Source: an uncultured Alphaproteobacteria bacterium (GTDB lineage: Bacteria; Pseudomonadota; Alphaproteobacteria; Caulobacterales; Parvularculaceae). Taken from it: 41,898 nt of DNA. How positions within the stretch are numbered: position 1 is the first letter of the stretch; the number at the start of each line of letters is the position of its first letter. Of the stretch, positions 39,591-41,898 are shown piece by piece. The notes under the pieces were generated by a model, which ran no database searches, was not told where the DNA came from, and saw only the letters and a list, made by a program, of their open reading frames with translations. The position numbers were made by a program, and so were the translations under genes. Location: the NCBI GenBank assembly GCA_937895955.1, contig CALAZI010000185.1, positions 1 to 41,898 of the forward strand, in the 5' to 3' direction.

Positions 39591-40463
39591 CTAATTTGAA
39601 GGCCGCTTAAGGTCAATCGTCACGACGCGCGGGCGCCCGGATAAATCCGGCTCGACGGCGATTCGCGCCGCCGGGAAGGCGCGTTCGGCCATATGTTTAA
39701 CGGTTTCGGCCTGGCCCGCCCCGAACTCCGCGGCGAGCAGCCCGTCAGGCTCCAGAAAGGCGGCCGCAGCGGCCAGGATGCGGCGATAGGCGTCGAGCCC
39801 GTCCGCCCCGGCGAAGAGCGCCAGGGGGCTCTCATAATCGGCGACCTCCCGCGGCAGCGATTCGCGCTCGCCGGTCGGGATGTAGGGCGGGTTCGAGACG
39901 ATGATGTCGAAGCTTCCCGACACGGCGTTGAACCAGTCGCTTTCCTGCGCGCGCGACCGATCCGACAGGCCGCACTTCGCAAGATTCCGCCCGGCGAGCG
40001 CGACCGCCTCGGGATTGATGTCGACGCCGAGACCTTGCGCCTCAGGAAATTCGGACAGCAGCGCGCAAAGCAGCGCGCCTGTCCCGGCGCCGAGATCAAG
40101 AATGCGCAAGGGCGCGGATCGATCGCGGCGCGCGATGACGGCTTCGATGAGCGTTTCGCTGTCGCTGCGCGGCACGAGAACGCCGCGCGCCGTTTCTATG
40201 TCGAGCGACCAGAATTCGCGCCGACCGACGATATAGGCGACAGGCTCGTCGCGCGTCCGGCGCTCGACCATACGGCGAAACCTGTCGACGCTCGTCTCGT
40301 CGACGATGCGGTTTCCGTCCGCGATGAGGCCGACATCGTCAAGACCGAAAGCGCATTTCGCCAGCACGCGGGCGTCAAGGAACGGCGTCGGCGATGAAGC
40401 GATTTCGCGCGCCGCCCAGCGGATCAGCGCGGCGATGCGCGGGGGATCGGGCGCCTCATCCAT
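39591..40463 (-). CDS. prmC: Release-factor glutamine methyltransferase PrmC (HemK)
   Basis: 290-residue SAM-dependent enzyme that methylates the glutamine of the GGQ motif in release factors RF1 and RF2. The N-terminal helical domain is followed by RDEPVAYIVGRREFWSLD, then VLVPRSDSETLIEAV, the SAM-binding motif ILDLGAGTGALLCALL and the catalytic motif VSNPPYIPTGE. The ATG at 40463 overlaps the prfA end by 8 bp, so enzyme and substrate are made together; the longer open frame lies wholly inside prfA and is not used. The length is typical. Confidence 0.96.
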   Translation of the reverse strand: MDEAPDPPRIAALIRWAAREIASSPTPFLDARVLAKCAFGLDDVGLIADGNRIVDETSVDRFRRMVERRTRDEPVAYIVGRREFWSLDIETARGVLVPRSDSETLIEAVIARRDRSAPLRILDLGAGTGALLCALLSEFPEAQGLGVDINPEAVALAGRNLAKCGLSDRSRAQESDWFNAVSGSFDIIVSNPPYIPTGERESLPREVADYESPLALFAGADGLDAYRRILAAAAAFLEPDGLLAAEFGAGQAETVKHMAERAFPAARIAVEPDLSGRPRVVTIDLKRPSN

Positions 40464-41529
40464 TCGCTTCGAGCGCGGCGAGGCGGTCGGCCTGATCCTG
40501 TGTGATGAGCGCGTCGACAAGCTGGTCAAGCGCGTCGCCGCGGATGACATCATCGAGATTGTAGAGCGTCAAATTTATGCGGTGGTCCGTGACGCGACTT
40601 TGCGGAAAATTGTAGGTGCGAATGCGTTCCGAACGATCGCCCGAGCCGACCATGCCTTTGCGCGCGGCGGCACGTTCAGCATCGGCGCGGGCACGTTCAG
40701 CTTCATAAAGGCGCGCACGAAGGATGAGCATCGCCTTGGCGCGGTTTTTGTGCTGCGATTTTTCATCCTGCTGACTGACAACGACGCCGGTCGGAATATG
40801 CGTGATGCGGACCGCCGAGTCCGTCGTATTGACTGACTGGCCGCCGGGGCCGGACGCGCGAAAGACATCGATCCGCAGATCGGATTCCTTGATTTCAATG
40901 TCGACATCTTCGGGTTCGGGCAAAATGGCGACGGTCGCGGCGGACGTGTGAATGCGCCCCTGCGCCTCGGTTTCAGGCACGCGCTGAACGCGATGAACGC
41001 CCGATTCGAATTTCAGCTTCGCGAATACGCTGTCGCCCTTGATCGACGCCTGAATCTCCTTGTAACCGCCTTTTTCAGCCTCCGACGCGGACAACACCTC
41101 GACGCGCCAGCCCTGCAGTGAGGCGTAGCGCTGATACATTTTGAATAGATCGCCGGCGAAAATACCGGCTTCATCGCCGCCGGTGCCCGCGCGCACTTCC
41201 AAAATGACCGATGAATTATCCGCCTTGTCTTTCGGCAGCAGCATCAGCTGCAATTCGCGTTCGACGAGCGGCGCCTTTTCTTTCAGCTCCTGAAGCTCGT
41301 CATAGGCGATCTCCGCCATCTCCTTGTCAGCGCCCGCCGCCATTTCGGCGAGTTCCTCGAGCTGGCGCCGGACAGACGACAATTCGCGCGCCTTGTCGGC
41401 GACAGGCTTCAATTCGCCATGCTCTTTGGATAGCTTGACGATTTCCTCGCCCTTCGTGGCGGACGACATCGCTGCTTCGACTTTCTCGAATTTGGCGATA
41501 AGGGCGTCGATTTTGGACTGGGGGATCAA
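40456..41529 (-). CDS. prfA: Peptide chain release factor 1
   Basis: 357-residue class I release factor that ends translation at UAA and UAG. The codon-reading tripeptide of the PxT type is in VQRVPETEAQGRIHTSAATVA, which marks RF1 rather than RF2. The catalytic GGQ is in RASGPGGQSVNTTDSAVRI near residue 230. The start is TTG at 41529, since no ATG gives the conserved N-terminus (IPQSKIDALIAKFE); this TTG overlaps the stop of the upstream gene as TTGA. prmC follows with an 8-bp overlap. Family assignment is certain; the start codon is the only unusual point. Confidence 0.97.
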   Translation of the reverse strand: MIPQSKIDALIAKFEKVEAAMSSATKGEEIVKLSKEHGELKPVADKARELSSVRRQLEELAEMAAGADKEMAEIAYDELQELKEKAPLVERELQLMLLPKDKADNSSVILEVRAGTGGDEAGIFAGDLFKMYQRYASLQGWRVEVLSASEAEKGGYKEIQASIKGDSVFAKLKFESGVHRVQRVPETEAQGRIHTSAATVAILPEPEDVDIEIKESDLRIDVFRASGPGGQSVNTTDSAVRITHIPTGVVVSQQDEKSQHKNRAKAMLILRARLYEAERARADAERAAARKGMVGSGDRSERIRTYNFPQSRVTDHRINLTLYNLDDVIRGDALDQLVDALITQDQADRLAALEANG

Positions 41530-41898
41530 GACTCTGCTTCCTGCGAGTGTTGCGAAATCTGCGGCGCGGGCTCAAATTCGCCAGCGATCCGGTCGATTAG
41601 CGCTTTGAATTCCGGGTCGTAACTGAATTCGCGGCGTGTGCGCCACCATTTCCGGACGCGCGGGCTTTGCATGTAAAGGCGGGTAATTCCCTCGCCGCGC
41701 CTGTACGCCGCTTCCTCCATAAATCCGCGACGCCTCAGCATGTAAGCGCCTTCATGCGCGCCGATGGCGAGGCCCATCAGATTGCCGAAACGGAGCTTTT
41801 CGGCGTCCGTCAGCGGCGCCTCTCCGAACAGCGCGCGCTGCATGAAGTCAGCCTTTTCCGGCGAATCGACCAGCGAATAATGCGTTTGTCCGGCTTCG
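41526..41898 (-). CDS. Unknown protein, N-terminus cut by the window edge
   Basis: The frame is open without a stop to the end of the window, so at least 123 residues are encoded and the true start lies outside, or at the internal ATG at 41843. I do not recognise it. The visible part is helical and basic: RALFGEAPLTDAEKLRFGN, LAIGAHEGAYMLRRRGFMEE and RVRKWWRTRREF, with an acidic tail. There is no membrane helix or signal. Its stop codon overlaps the prfA start (TTGA), so it is the upstream gene of a prfA-prmC operon. Confidence 0.75.
   Translation of the reverse strand, partial: EAGQTHYSLVDSPEKADFMQRALFGEAPLTDAEKLRFGNLMGLAIGAHEGAYMLRRRGFMEEAAYRRGEGITRLYMQSPRVRKWWRTRREFSYDPEFKALIDRIAGEFEPAPQISQHSQEAES

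Overview
The window is about 42 kb of chromosomal, GC-rich DNA from an alphaproteobacterium that uses the CtrA/CcrM cell-cycle circuit. It encodes the phosphotransferase ChpT and the GANTC methyltransferase CcrM, and carries CtrA-type boxes (TTAA-N7-TTAA), an alphaproteobacterial LexA box (GTTC-N7-GTTC) and a clean RpoH-type promoter before clpB. The prfA-prmC-DUF4167-(...)-clpB order and the many TonB receptors would suit a Caulobacterales/Parvularculales-like organism, but the exact lineage is inference. I saw no tRNA, rRNA, CRISPR array, insertion sequence or prophage gene.

Layout. 0.1-2.0 kb: dxs (isoprenoid precursor synthesis). 2.4-4.2 kb: a minus-strand cluster with a four-helix membrane protein, a small XRE regulator, an ECF sigma factor and a two-helix membrane protein that overlaps the sigma gene. 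Two matching palindromes precede the cluster. 4.46-5.06 kb: a histone H1-like Lys/Ala-rich protein behind a CtrA box. 5.2-14.6 kb: a nutrient-uptake island made of one TonB receptor, a divergent sigma/FecR/STN-TonB-receptor operon, and a membrane-anchored M19 dipeptidase. A 421-bp divergent intergenic region inside this island holds a run of inverted repeats. 14.7-16.5 kb: a VOC protein and two glycosyltransferases of the arsenosugar-associated families. 16.6-20.1 kb: a DNA-maintenance stretch with a LexA-box-preceded PA0069-type radical SAM protein, DUF1244, RNase HII and CcrM. 20.1-24.4 kb: a D-Ala-D-Ala dipeptidase, an unknown membrane protein, an acyl-CoA ligase and a CaiB-type CoA transferase. 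24.4-25.6 kb: a single-domain response regulator and ChpT. 25.6-31.1 kb: envelope genes ydbL, ynbE and ydbH, and a divergent M23 peptidase. 31.1-33.5 kb: an M14 aspartoacylase-like enzyme coupled to a GCS2-type ligase. 33.6-36.6 kb: a small gene and clpB. 36.6-41.9 kb: DUF4386, an EF-hand protein, an SDR, DUF4167, prmC, prfA and a gene cut by the window edge.

Three themes connect the genes. The first is cell-cycle control: ChpT feeds phosphate to CtrA, CcrM methylates GANTC, and three promoters here carry their sites. The second is regulated uptake and breakdown of a peptide-like substrate (two TonB receptors, sigma/FecR and a dipeptidase). The third is envelope building and lipid transport (YdbH/YnbE/YdbL, M23 peptidase, VanX-like dipeptidase).

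The least explained items are the intergenic hairpin array at 8361-8507, the twin operators at 4174-4229, the LexA-box radical SAM gene, the GCS2/M14 pair, and two terminator-like hairpins placed directly before start codons (chpT and the M19 dipeptidase). No search could be run, so family names rest on recognised motifs and length.
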